DNA from: Erythrobacter sp. NAP1
Lineage (GTDB): Bacteria > Pseudomonadota > Alphaproteobacteria > Sphingomonadales > Sphingomonadaceae
NCBI RefSeq assembly: GCF_000152865.1
Contig: NZ_CH672390.1
Span: forward strand, 124,001 to 188,000
Direction: 5' to 3'
Length of the DNA stretch: 64,000 nt
Position 1 is the stretch's first letter. The number at the start of each line of letters is the position of its first letter. Under the pieces are notes generated by a model. The model searched no databases and was not told the origin of the DNA. It worked only from the letters and a program-made list of their open reading frames with translations. The position numbers were made by a program, and so were the translations under genes. This document shows, in pieces, positions 18,043-26,022 of the stretch.

Positions 18043-18156
18043 TCAGACGATGAGGTTGGGGCTTGCGGGGATGACGGCGTAGGCGAACAGGACCAGCGAA
18101 GTCGTGACCGAGATGGCTGCTGCGAAAAGGTTCTGAGCGGTGGTTGAAGCGAACAT
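18043..18156 (-). CDS. 37-residue membrane peptide, copy A of a tandem triplet
   Basis: This is the first gene of the unit. The ATG at 18156 has AAGGAG seven bases upstream, and the TGA is at 18043-18045. The peptide starts MFASTTAQNLFAAAIS, has a hydrophobic core and ends LFAYAVIPASPNLIV. A sigma-54-type promoter lies at 18221-18237, which puts the expected transcript start about 50 bases before the ATG. An in-frame extension upstream to 18327 is open but has no ribosome-binding site and crosses the promoter, so I reject it. Confidence 0.75.
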   Translation of the reverse strand: MFASTTAQNLFAAAISVTTSLVLFAYAVIPASPNLIV

Positions 18157-18220
18157 TTGAAGTCTCCTTGGTTGTCTCTTTGGCGTTGTGCGGTGTGTTT
18201 CCGCTTGATGCCCAGAAGAC

Positions 18221-18237
18221 TGCAGGAGCCGTGCCAA
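18221..18237 (-). promoter_or_regulatory. Sigma-54-type promoter of the small-peptide operon
   Basis: On the minus strand the sequence is TTGGCACGGCTCCTGCA. It matches the RpoN consensus TTGGCACG-N4-TTGCA at all but one base of the two boxes, with the invariant GG and GC doublets exactly 12 bases apart. The expected transcript start is near 18209, about 50 bases before the first peptide gene. Confidence 0.75.
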
Positions 18238-18281
18238 ACTTGAAAAATGGCGGAATTCTGCGGGTTTTTGAGACGTGGCCT

Positions 18282-18301
18282 TGTCACCCGATTGAGTGAC
18301 A
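18282..18301 (-). promoter_or_regulatory. Inverted repeat upstream of the sigma-54-type promoter
   Basis: TGTCAC and GTGACA are perfect arms around eight bases. On the minus strand the centre lies about 80 bases upstream of the predicted transcript start, within the range where RpoN activators bind. The assignment is inferred from position. Confidence 0.45.
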
Positions 18302-18308
18302 TGCGCAG

Positions 18309-18329
18309 GGTTGGGAATTTTTCCCAACC
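18309..18329 (-). promoter_or_regulatory. 9-bp inverted repeat upstream of the sigma-54-type promoter
   Basis: GGTTGGGAA and TTCCCAACC are perfect arms around TTT. The centre is about 110 bases upstream of the predicted start, a usual place for an enhancer-binding protein. It could instead be an operator for the divergent plus-strand gene. Confidence 0.5.
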
Positions 18330-18620
18330 ATTGGGATGCGTGTTTTCGGATTGCTCAGAATGGTTGGTGGCGGACGGCCGGCGACGCGACTTTCCTACAG
18401 GCGGTGCGCTGACTTAAGGTCGCCTGCTCGCCCGTCAGCGCAACAATTTTGCGTTCACACGCACGTTTGCGGAAAGTCACACCTTGCCACTCGTTTCACC
18501 GCACCTATGCTGCGCCAAAAGCGGCACAAAGCCGGGAAAAACCGGGCCAATGCGAAAGGGGCGCGCGTTTTTTCAGAACACCCCTTTGCGCGGTCCATGT
18601 GGGATCAGAGAGGAACCTGA

Positions 18621-19490
18621 ATGAGCTACACCCAGATCATCGTCGACAAGGCTGATGGCATCGCGACCATCACGCTCAACCGTCCGGAGAAGATGAACGC
18701 CTACACCCGCACGATGGGTGCAGAGATCATGGCGGCGATGGACGATATCGATGCCGATGACAGCGTGCGCGCCGTGATCTTCACCGGCAGCGGTGAGCGC
18801 GCCTTTTGCGCCGGCGCCGACCTCACGCCCGAAGGCGGGGGTCAGGTGTTCTCAAGCGGGGACGAGGTCGAGAGCCTTTCGGATGAGCGGGTGCGCGACG
18901 GCGGGGGTCTGCTGACGCTGCGCCTGTTCGAAAGCACGAAACCGCTGATCAGCGCCTGTAATGGCGTCGCGGTGGGTGTCGGTGCGACGATGCAGCTGGC
19001 GATGGACATGCGGCTTGCCAGTTCGACCGCGCGCTACGGCTTCGTCTTCGCACGGCGCGGAATTGTGCCGGAGGCTGCCTCAAGCTGGTTCCTGCCGCGC
19101 CTGGTTGGCGTCGCGCAGGCGCTTGAGTGGTGCTATTCGGGCAGGGTATTCGATGCCGAGGAAGCCCACAAAGGCGGCCTAGTTCGCTCGATCCACGATC
19201 CGAAGGACCTGATGCACGCCGCACAAGGCCTTGCGCGCGAGATCGCCGACAACACCAGCGCGGTTTCGGTCGCGATGACGCGGGCGATGATGTGGCGGAT
19301 GCTGGGTGCGGATCACCCGATGGAAGCGCACAAGATCGACAGCCGCGCGATCTACAAGCTGAGCAGGGGCAAGGACGCGAAAGAGGGGATCGCGAGCTTC
19401 CTCGAGAAGCGCAAGCCGATGTATCCGGGCAAGGTGAGCGAGGACATGCCCGACTTCTATCCATGGTGGGAAAAGCGCGCCTACGAATAG
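18621..19490 (+). CDS. Enoyl-CoA hydratase/isomerase family protein
   Basis: This 289-residue crotonase-fold enzyme hydrates trans-2-enoyl-CoA in beta-oxidation or a related acyl-CoA route. The oxyanion-hole segment AFCAGADL is visible near residue 65. A second glycine-rich loop and the catalytic-Glu segment RRGIVPEAASSWFLPRLVG follow. The ATG at 18621 is preceded by GAGAGGA. A MarR regulator gene follows on the same strand and is the natural candidate to control it. The substrate chain length is not readable. Confidence 0.9.
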   Translation: MSYTQIIVDKADGIATITLNRPEKMNAYTRTMGAEIMAAMDDIDADDSVRAVIFTGSGERAFCAGADLTPEGGGQVFSSGDEVESLSDERVRDGGGLLTLRLFESTKPLISACNGVAVGVGATMQLAMDMRLASSTARYGFVFARRGIVPEAASSWFLPRLVGVAQALEWCYSGRVFDAEEAHKGGLVRSIHDPKDLMHAAQGLAREIADNTSAVSVAMTRAMMWRMLGADHPMEAHKIDSRAIYKLSRGKDAKEGIASFLEKRKPMYPGKVSEDMPDFYPWWEKRAYE

Positions 19491-19533
19491 AGCTGGCAAA
19501 TTGGCCTGGGCCGAGCGGGTGACTTGCCTGTAG

Positions 19534-19555
19534 AGTGGTTTCATGGGAAACCACT
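19534..19555 (+). promoter_or_regulatory. Perfect 9-bp palindrome over the start of the MarR gene
   Basis: AGTGGTTTC and GAAACCACT are perfect arms around ATGG. The spacing and size fit a MarR-dimer operator, suggesting autorepression. The central ATGG includes one candidate start codon. Confidence 0.6.
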
Positions 19556-20061
19556 TTGCCATGGACGACATCACTTCAGCCGCCCCGAAAGACAAGCCCG
19601 CCTCGGAGTATCAGCTCTCGGCCTTCCTGCCGTATCAGCTGTCGATCGCCTCGAACGCGGTGAGCGCGCTCATTTCCGAGCGGTACCGCAAGCGTTTCGG
19701 GCTCAAGGTGACCGAGTGGCGGGTCATGGCGGTGCTCGGCGATGCGGGGCTTCGCGGGGAGTTCCTGACCCAGCGTGACCTCACCGAGGCGACGCTGATG
19801 GACAAGGTCGCGGTCAACCGGGCGTGCAAGGTGCTCGAAGAACGCGGCCTGATTGCCAGGGCTACCAACAAGAGCGACGGTCGCTCGCACCTGCTTGAGC
19901 TGACCGAGGAGGGGCAGGGGATCCACCGCGAGGTGATGCCGCTCGCCAAGGCGACCGAACTGGAATTGCTCGAAGGCTTGTCACCGGAGGAAGAAAGCGC
20001 GCTGCGCTCGATGCTCGAACGTGTCCGCAAGCGCGCTGCCGACATCGCGAAGGACGCCTAG
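19543..20061 (+). CDS. MarR family transcriptional regulator
   Basis: This is a winged-helix repressor of about 170 residues. It has a helical dimerisation N-terminus, the region TEWRVMAVLGDAG, recognition segment TLMDKVAVNRACKVLEERGLI, and the wing with the usual acidic/basic pair in NKSDGRSHLLELTEEG. Two starts are possible: 19543 (inside the palindrome) and 19561 (MDDITSAAPKD, 166 residues). Neither has a convincing ribosome-binding site. I kept the longer one, although an operator over the true promoter would favour 19561. It probably senses an acyl-CoA or aromatic ligand and represses the enoyl-CoA hydratase gene or itself. Confidence 0.88.
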   Translation: MGNHFAMDDITSAAPKDKPASEYQLSAFLPYQLSIASNAVSALISERYRKRFGLKVTEWRVMAVLGDAGLRGEFLTQRDLTEATLMDKVAVNRACKVLEERGLIARATNKSDGRSHLLELTEEGQGIHREVMPLAKATELELLEGLSPEEESALRSMLERVRKRAADIAKDA

Positions 20062-20084
20062 ACCGCGCTCACATACGAACGAAA

Positions 20085-20127
20085 ACGGGGCCGATCCGCG
20101 CCTGATGGATCGACCCCGTTCGTGTTT
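20085..20127. terminator. Bidirectional terminator between marR and tadC
   Basis: ACGGGGCCGATCC and GGATCGACCCCGT form a long stem, with A-rich sequence on one side and TCGTGTTT on the other. It lies between two convergent genes and could stop both transcripts. Confidence 0.75.
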
Positions 20128-20189
20128 GCAGCTTTCCTACAAAGGGTGTGCTGCGTTATTCTCGGCTCTCGCCTGATTGCTGGTTACCC

Positions 20190-21191
20190 CTATTCCTTGG
20201 TCACCAGCGTATCGGTGATCGCACAGGCCGCCGGGCCAAGGATCACGATGAACAGCACCGGAAGGATGAACAGGATCAGCGGAACGGTCATGATGGCCGG
20301 AAGACGTGCAGCCTTCTCTTCGGCGCGCATCATGCGTTCGTTGCGGAATTCGGCTGACAGGACGCGCAGCGCGGAAGCAAGCGGCGTACCGTAGCGTTCG
20401 GTCTGGATCATTGTGGTCACCACGCCTTTGACCGCTTCTAGATCGACGCGGTAGGCAAGGTTGTTGAAGGCCATCTTGCGCTCGTTGAGGAACGAGAGTT
20501 CAATCGCGGTCAGCGCAAACTCGTCGCCCAGCTCGGGATAAGCGCGACCCAGTTCCTTGGCGACGCGGTTGAAAGCGGCGTCGACGGTCAGGCCTGCCTC
20601 GGCGCAGATGACCAGGAGGTCGAGCGCGTCTGGAAGTCCCTTCTGGATCTCCTTCGTACGCTTATCGGCCTTGTTCTTGAGGAAGAGTTCAGGACCCTTG
20701 TAGCCCAGGAACAGACACCCGGCCATCGCGAGGAACTTGTAGAAGTCGCTCTTGATGTCGAAAACGTTGAAGTAATAGATCGCGAAGAAGCCGACGATGC
20801 CGAACACGACTGGCAGGACGGCGCGCAGGCCGATCACGATGACCGCGAGTTCCTTGTTGCGATAGCCGGCATGGGCGAGCTTTTGCTGCACCGCCTGGAG
20901 CTGGCTTTGCTCAAGGACGTTCATTTTGCCAAGGCTGTCCTTGACCTTATCGGTCGTATCGGACTTGCGCACGAGACTGGCGCGCTTCTTGGTGCCCGAG
21001 GTGACGATGCCCGCCTTGAGCTCGTCGCGGCGCTCGTTGAGCGACTTAACGCGCTTTGCCATCGGGTCCTTGATCGTGATCGCGGCATAGATCGCCATGA
21101 TCACGGCAAAGGCTGCGAGACCTGCCAAGAGCGTGCCGACAAGGACAACGTCAAAGCCAAGCAGCGTGGGTCCGGATTCTTGATTCAGCAT
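20190..21191 (-). CDS. tadC: Tad pilus inner-membrane platform protein TadC
   Basis: This 333-residue protein has a type II secretion F (GspF/TadC) domain. An N-terminal membrane helix comes first, then a basic cytoplasmic segment, a central helical block with AEAGLTVDAAFNRVAKELG, and a C-terminal hydrophobic stretch (VPLILFILPVLFIVILGPA). With TadB it forms the inner-membrane platform that couples the assembly ATPase to pilin insertion. It is the last gene of the minus-strand pilus cluster and follows tadB by 19 bases. Confidence 0.92.
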   Translation of the reverse strand: MLNQESGPTLLGFDVVLVGTLLAGLAAFAVIMAIYAAITIKDPMAKRVKSLNERRDELKAGIVTSGTKKRASLVRKSDTTDKVKDSLGKMNVLEQSQLQAVQQKLAHAGYRNKELAVIVIGLRAVLPVVFGIVGFFAIYYFNVFDIKSDFYKFLAMAGCLFLGYKGPELFLKNKADKRTKEIQKGLPDALDLLVICAEAGLTVDAAFNRVAKELGRAYPELGDEFALTAIELSFLNERKMAFNNLAYRVDLEAVKGVVTTMIQTERYGTPLASALRVLSAEFRNERMMRAEEKAARLPAIMTVPLILFILPVLFIVILGPAACAITDTLVTKE

Positions 21192-21210
21192 GATACTTCT
21201 CGTCTCCGGA

Positions 21211-22182
21211 TCAGATCTCGAAACTGACCATCTTGGCCATGATGAAGATGCCGATGCTCATCCAGACAAGTCCGCCGAGACCTGTGACCATCAGGCGTTC
21301 TTCGACGAAGAAGCCGCCGATGTAGGACGGGTTCACCGAGTAGATGAGACCGAACACGATGAAGGGCAGCGAGCCGACGATATAGGCCGAAGCTTTGGAC
21401 TCCGAGCTCATCGCCTTGATCTTGAGCTTCATCTGCGTGCGCTTGCGCAGCACGTCGGCAAGGTTGGACAGCGTCTCTGCAAGATTACCACCGGTCTCGC
21501 GTTGAATGGCGAGGGTGATGGTGAAGAAGTTGAACTCAGGAATGCCCAGGCGGTCGGCGGTTTCCTGAAGCGAATCCTCCATCGTCTTACCGATCTTAAT
21601 ACGCTCGACGATGCCCTTGAATTCGAGGCCAACGGGGCCGGGAACTTCCTGTGCGACGACAGCGAGCGTCTCGGTCACCGGAAGGCCGGAGCGAAGGCCG
21701 CGTACGAGCAATTCGATGCCGTCTGCGAACTTGGCGTTGAAGTCGTTCGTGCGCTTCTTGATGAAGAAGCTGACTACGAGGTGCGGCAGGCCGAGGCCCA
21801 CGAATGCGCCGGCGGCAAGCGACAGGAACGGTGCGCCCGTCTGAATGTAGAGCAGCACGCCCACCACCAGAATGATGCCAAGCGTTACATAGAGATATTG
21901 CGATACGGTCCAGCCCTTGCCGGTGCGGTCGAGCCGCACTTCGAGGGCTTCCGTGCGTGATCCCGAGCCGGCGACCTTGTGCGCCTTGGGCTTGCGGGCC
22001 GCGATCGCCTTCTTGAACTGCGATTCAACCTTGGCATCGGTGCTTTCGGAGTGACGATAGCGAAGCGCTTCGAGGCGGCGCTTTTGCGCCTTGCCGGCCG
22101 CTGGTCCGGTCAGGAGGATGTAGCCGGCCACCAGGGCCGAAAAGATCACCACAGTGATCAGCAGGGTCTGAATGATTTCCAT
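21211..22182 (-). CDS. tadB: Tad pilus inner-membrane platform protein TadB
   Basis: This 323-residue protein has an N-terminal membrane helix, further helices around residues 100-140, and the type II secretion F domain with FADGIELLVRGLRSGLPVTE and RETGGNLAETLSNLADVLR, which define the family. It pairs with TadC. In related clusters the ATPase gene cpaF (tadA) lies directly upstream. Here only 150 bases separate tadB from cpaE and no such gene is present. Confidence 0.92.
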   Translation of the reverse strand: MEIIQTLLITVVIFSALVAGYILLTGPAAGKAQKRRLEALRYRHSESTDAKVESQFKKAIAARKPKAHKVAGSGSRTEALEVRLDRTGKGWTVSQYLYVTLGIILVVGVLLYIQTGAPFLSLAAGAFVGLGLPHLVVSFFIKKRTNDFNAKFADGIELLVRGLRSGLPVTETLAVVAQEVPGPVGLEFKGIVERIKIGKTMEDSLQETADRLGIPEFNFFTITLAIQRETGGNLAETLSNLADVLRKRTQMKLKIKAMSSESKASAYIVGSLPFIVFGLIYSVNPSYIGGFFVEERLMVTGLGGLVWMSIGIFIMAKMVSFEI

Positions 22183-22332
22183 GTCTCTCGTGTCCTGCCT
22201 TCTCGTGACGTCGCGTCACGTATGCATCTCTAGTCGTCACACCGCTCAATCGAACGGTCAGTCATTTGACGGTCAAACCGTGGCTGGCCGAGGCCCGCGG
22301 GGAAGTGCGAGCCTCGCCAGCTTTGAACAGAC

Positions 22333-23616
22333 CTATTCGGCCTGCTCGGTTTCTTCCGGCTTGTCCTTCTTCGCGAGGAGCGACTTGAAGTCGAAACCGC
22401 CAAGCAGCGACTTCTTCTCTTCGGTCACAGAGGAAAGATCTTCCTCGCTTGCACCCATCACGCGTTCGGCGATGCGCTTGACCGCGCCGGTTGCCTTCGA
22501 GTTCTTGTTCGCCTCGACGAACACCTGACCCAGCTTGGCTGCGTTCGATGCGGCCTTCACGTCGTAAGGGATTACGAAGTCGATCTTGCGCTCGATCGAG
22601 GCTTCGAAATCGGCCTTGCTGATTTCGGCAACGCCGGGCTGGACCTTGTTCGCGACGATCATCGGGTGAGCGTGCGCTGCGTTGGTCTTGAGCCATGACA
22701 GGATGCGGATCGTATCGCGCGCCGAAGCCAGAGTGAGTTCGCAGGTCAGAAGGACCAGGTTCACATCGGCCAGCAGGTGCGGGAAGTTGATCAGCATGTT
22801 GCGCGGCAGATCGATGACCGTCATTTCGAACGCCTGGCGGAACTCTTCCTCCAGTTGCACGAATGCCGAGCCATCAGTCATCAGCGGCTGGCTGATCGGA
22901 GCCTCTGCCGAGAGGATCGACAGGTTGTCGCTTGCGCGGATCATGGCGCGTTCGATGAACAGGCCGTCGATACGGCTTGGATTGTCGATCGCGTCAGTGA
23001 GGCCGCGGCCCGGCTCCAGATCAAGCGCAAGTGCGCCGGTCCCGAAGTGGACGTCGAGGTCGAGCAGCGCGGTAGGAGCGCCGTGCTCTTCGCTGAACAG
23101 CCACGAAAGCGAGGTTGCGATGGTCGATGCACCGACACCGCCGCGCGTTCCGACCACTGCGGTCGAGATGTGACGCTTGACGGCTTCACCGTCGCCGCCC
23201 TTGGGCGAGGTGAACACGGCAAGAGCTGCGTTGAGGGCATCGTGGACGGCCTGAGCGCTGAGCGGCTTCAGCAGGTAATCGTGGATGCCGCTTGCAAGCA
23301 GGTCGCGGTACAGACGCACGTCGTTGACCTGGCCGATCGCGATCACGACCGTGCCCGGTTCGCAAACCTCAGCAAGAGCGTTGATGTCGTTGAGCGGGTC
23401 TCCGCTTTCGGACAGATCGACAATCAGGATCGCAGGCGAGGCGCTGACAGACAGCGACTGAATCGCGTTGCGAAGACCGCCCTTGTTGCACTTCTCAGGC
23501 GGCCAGCCCATCTCGATCACGACCGGACGCAGGACGTCAAGCGCAGCGTCGTCGCAGATATAGGCGGCGAATGGATCGCGGTTGCCGGGAAGGCCCGATT
23601 TCCAAGGAGCGTTCAT
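22333..23616 (-). CDS. cpaE: Pilus assembly protein CpaE (TadZ), ParA/MinD-like
   Basis: The protein has 427 residues. The N-terminal 130 resemble a receiver-like domain. From about residue 155 there is a MinD-type ATPase with a deviant Walker A, GTRGGVGASTIA, and the switch segment LLDLDVHFGTGALALDLEPGRG. It positions the Tad secretion machine, often at a pole. The ATG lies two bases after the cpaD stop, so the genes are coupled. The C-terminus ends in an acidic tail (KPEETEQAE). Confidence 0.92.
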   Translation of the reverse strand: MNAPWKSGLPGNRDPFAAYICDDAALDVLRPVVIEMGWPPEKCNKGGLRNAIQSLSVSASPAILIVDLSESGDPLNDINALAEVCEPGTVVIAIGQVNDVRLYRDLLASGIHDYLLKPLSAQAVHDALNAALAVFTSPKGGDGEAVKRHISTAVVGTRGGVGASTIATSLSWLFSEEHGAPTALLDLDVHFGTGALALDLEPGRGLTDAIDNPSRIDGLFIERAMIRASDNLSILSAEAPISQPLMTDGSAFVQLEEEFRQAFEMTVIDLPRNMLINFPHLLADVNLVLLTCELTLASARDTIRILSWLKTNAAHAHPMIVANKVQPGVAEISKADFEASIERKIDFVIPYDVKAASNAAKLGQVFVEANKNSKATGAVKRIAERVMGASEEDLSSVTEEKKSLLGGFDFKSLLAKKDKPEETEQAE

Positions 23617-23618
23617 TA

Positions 23619-24263
23619 TCAGTTACCTCCGCCTTGAGCGTTTTGAAGACCCCCTGCGCCGGTTGGCGCGGCCTCACGATAAGTCCGAATGGCGCGGTTG
23701 CTGGTCGCGATGACCGTCTCGCCGGAACCCTTTTGACCTTCGAGAAGGTCTTCGGGATTGGCGATCATGGCTGCCATGTTCGAATTGATCGCACAGCCGT
23801 AACCCGGGCTGGATGCATTGTTGTAATTCATGTCCGACTTGGTCGACCAATCCGGGCAGCCCGGCACGGACGCATCGCTGCGGGTGATGACCACGCGAGC
23901 CTGTCCGGGGGCAAGCGTACCCGACGTGGTTGGAGCGACTTCGGTGACGATCAGGCCATATCGACCGGCCAGCTCGTTCACCGCTTCGGCGACAGCCGGG
24001 TTGCTCGACGGGTCCTCAATCGCGACACGGTCACCGTAGCGGAGATCCATCGTCTCGAACCAGCCATTGAGACGCTGTTGTTCGGAGATCGACAGGCCCG
24101 AGCGGTTGGTGTTCACATCCATCGCGAAGTTGGTGCGTTCCACGACCGGCTGCTTGAGACTGTAGAGCGAGGTGTTGGTGGCCATTCCGCCGCAACCCGC
24201 CACTGCGAGCCCGAGCGAGAGGGCAACAGCGCCCATCAGTTTGCTGTTCTTTGCAAGTTTCAT
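23619..24263 (-). CDS. cpaD: Pilus assembly lipoprotein CpaD
   Basis: I chose the ATG at 24263 (214 residues) because AAAGG lies about seven bases upstream; an ATG six codons earlier overlaps that site. A lipoprotein signal with lipobox AVAGC places it at the outer membrane. The rest fits the CpaD family, including VTRSDASVPGCPDWS and a downstream segment with Cys in SPGYGCAINSNMAAMIANP. It is thought to support the CpaC secretin. It sits between cpaC and cpaE. Confidence 0.9.
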   Translation of the reverse strand: MKLAKNSKLMGAVALSLGLAVAGCGGMATNTSLYSLKQPVVERTNFAMDVNTNRSGLSISEQQRLNGWFETMDLRYGDRVAIEDPSSNPAVAEAVNELAGRYGLIVTEVAPTTSGTLAPGQARVVITRSDASVPGCPDWSTKSDMNYNNASSPGYGCAINSNMAAMIANPEDLLEGQKGSGETVIATSNRAIRTYREAAPTGAGGLQNAQGGGN

Positions 24264-24286
24264 TGATTGAACCTTTCGCATTGGGC

Positions 24287-26011
24287 TTAAAGATCGAAGC
24301 CGGGTGTGACGGCGTCTGCCTGGCGTTCGCGACCCCGGTTCGAACGGTCATCCGCGCGGCGCTGTTGCGGCTGCGGGGCTGACGGGACGATCGCGGCCGG
24401 ATCGGCCTGGCTGATGTCTGGGTTGGGAGCATCGGGCTCGGCCGCTGTCGGGCCGGGGCGGCGCTCGCCGCTGACGCCGTCATTGTCCCTGAAGCCGATG
24501 AACTGCTCAAGCTCGTTGGCCGAGTGATAGCCATCCGTCGGCAGAGCAATGTCGCTCGCGTTGACCGGCTTCACCAGATACGGCGTTACCACGATGACAA
24601 GCTCAGTCTCACCGCGGCGGAAGTCGCGGCTGCGGAACAGATTGCCCAGGATCGGCACATCGCCAAGGCCAGGAGCCTTGTCGAGAGCGTTCTGAGCGTT
24701 GTTGCTCAGAAGACCTGCAATCATGAAGCTCTGACCCGAACCAAGCTCGACCGTCGTTTCGGTGCGGCGAATGGTAAGCGCGGGTACCTGGAAGCCGTTA
24801 AGAGTGACTGCGCCCTGCGAAGACAGCTCGGAGACTTCCGGACGGACGCGGATCGAGATCCGGCCATTGGAAAGAACGGTAGGAGTATAAGCGAGGCTCA
24901 CACCGAAGTTGCGATACTCGATAGCGACGTTGCCGAGGCCCTGTGAAATCGGGATCGGAAACTCACCGCCTGCGAGGAAAGTCGCGGTCTCACCAGAAAG
25001 CGCAGTCAGGTTTGGCTGCGAAATCGTGGTGATGAGGCCGAGGCGTTCCGACAGGTCGAGTGCGCCAAGAGCATCGAGGCCGAACAGGCGGCCGAGACCC
25101 GCGATGGTCGTGCCGGCGGTTCCCGAATCGATACCGGGGCCGGTGAAAGTAAGCGGGTTGCCGTTAGCATCAAGGATCGGAAGACCGGTGGTCGGATCGA
25201 TGAAAGGCCCGACAACTGGGTTTTGAACCCCTGAACCAACGCCCAGTGGGCCGTTGCGGAAGTCGAACTCACCCGCACCGAGCGTGCGACCGGTACCAAC
25301 CGCGCCGCGGAAGCCGCCAGTCGATGCATCGAACGTGGTGAGGTTGCCGCTGACGGCACGCACAAGGCTGCGGCTGACTTCGGCAAACTTGACCTGCAGG
25401 TTCACCTGAAGCGGCGTTGCCGTCTTGAGGCGCGTGATCACGTTGGCCTGTTCACCAAGGAATGCGGTGACGAGGCGCTCTGCCTCGGCTGCATCCTCGG
25501 GCGCGGCTACGGTGCCGGTAAGGAGCACAGTGTTGGTGCCCATCGTGGCGACGTTCACCTGCGCTTCGGGCATGGCGAGTGCGAGCATCTGGTCGATGCT
25601 GCCGATGTTCGAGCCTACGCGGACATTCGCCGAGAAGATCACTTCGCCGCGAGCATCGCTCGCGTAGATCGTGGTCTCGCCGCCGGAACGACCGAAGACG
25701 TAAAGCTGGCGCTGCGACTTGATCTGGACGTCGGCAACGTTCTCGTTGGCAACGAAGACATCAGTCATGGTGCCGGGCACCTGGACCAGCTCACCGCGAC
25801 CGATCGAAATCACGATCTCATCGCTTGGGCTGACGACCTGCTGAGCGGTGGCTGTGCCGGTCGGCGCAGCTGCCAGTGGCAGCGCGGCGATGCTTGCAAG
25901 CAGCGCTTTTGCAAAGGACTTGGCTTTCATTGTCTGGGCCCCCGTGGATTTCCCTGATTGGCTTTCGGCCTTTTCAGCCGAAGCGCTCACGTTCTTTATT
26001 GCGATGCGCAT
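24287..26011 (-). CDS. cpaC: Pilus secretin CpaC (RcpA)
   Basis: This is the outer-membrane secretin of the Tad system. It has an N-terminal pilus-specific domain, a BON-like segment (VLLTGTVAAPEDAAEAERLV) and the secretin core with the family signature VPILGNLFRSRDFRRGETELVIVVTPYLV. The C-terminal roughly 60 residues are proline- and arginine-rich. Two starts compete: 26011 (574 residues, GAGGGG upstream) and 25930, which begins right at a normal signal peptide. I list 26011 on the ribosome-binding site, although 25930 gives the more usual export signal. It follows cpaB by a few bases. Confidence 0.92.
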   Translation of the reverse strand: MRIAIKNVSASAEKAESQSGKSTGAQTMKAKSFAKALLASIAALPLAAAPTGTATAQQVVSPSDEIVISIGRGELVQVPGTMTDVFVANENVADVQIKSQRQLYVFGRSGGETTIYASDARGEVIFSANVRVGSNIGSIDQMLALAMPEAQVNVATMGTNTVLLTGTVAAPEDAAEAERLVTAFLGEQANVITRLKTATPLQVNLQVKFAEVSRSLVRAVSGNLTTFDASTGGFRGAVGTGRTLGAGEFDFRNGPLGVGSGVQNPVVGPFIDPTTGLPILDANGNPLTFTGPGIDSGTAGTTIAGLGRLFGLDALGALDLSERLGLITTISQPNLTALSGETATFLAGGEFPIPISQGLGNVAIEYRNFGVSLAYTPTVLSNGRISIRVRPEVSELSSQGAVTLNGFQVPALTIRRTETTVELGSGQSFMIAGLLSNNAQNALDKAPGLGDVPILGNLFRSRDFRRGETELVIVVTPYLVKPVNASDIALPTDGYHSANELEQFIGFRDNDGVSGERRPGPTAAEPDAPNPDISQADPAAIVPSAPQPQQRRADDRSNRGRERQADAVTPGFDL

Positions 26012-26022
26012 GGTCATTCCCC

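Larger units (their letters stand above)
18157..18620. other. Divergent intergenic region between the small-peptide operon and the enoyl-CoA hydratase gene
   Basis: This is 464 bases without a supported gene. It holds the minus-strand sigma-54-type promoter (18221-18237), two perfect inverted repeats (18282-18301 and 18309-18329), and a weak imperfect inverted repeat AAAGGGG/CCCCTTT (18555-18588) in the leader of the plus-strand gene. Short open frames here have no ribosome-binding site. Confidence 0.6.

Noticed and set aside
17754..18302. Long minus-strand open frame that includes peptide copy C in frame
   Set aside because: Its upper part runs through copies A and B in other frames and across the sigma-54 promoter. 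The three short genes each have their own ribosome-binding site.
18336..18620. Open frame upstream of the enoyl-CoA hydratase gene
   Set aside because: It is basic and cysteine-rich, without a ribosome-binding site, and ends right at the next start; it is probably leader sequence.
22183..22332. 11-codon open frame (MTDRSIERCDD) in the cpaE-tadB gap as a cpaF remnant
   Set aside because: It is too short to align with anything. I cannot show that it derives from cpaF.
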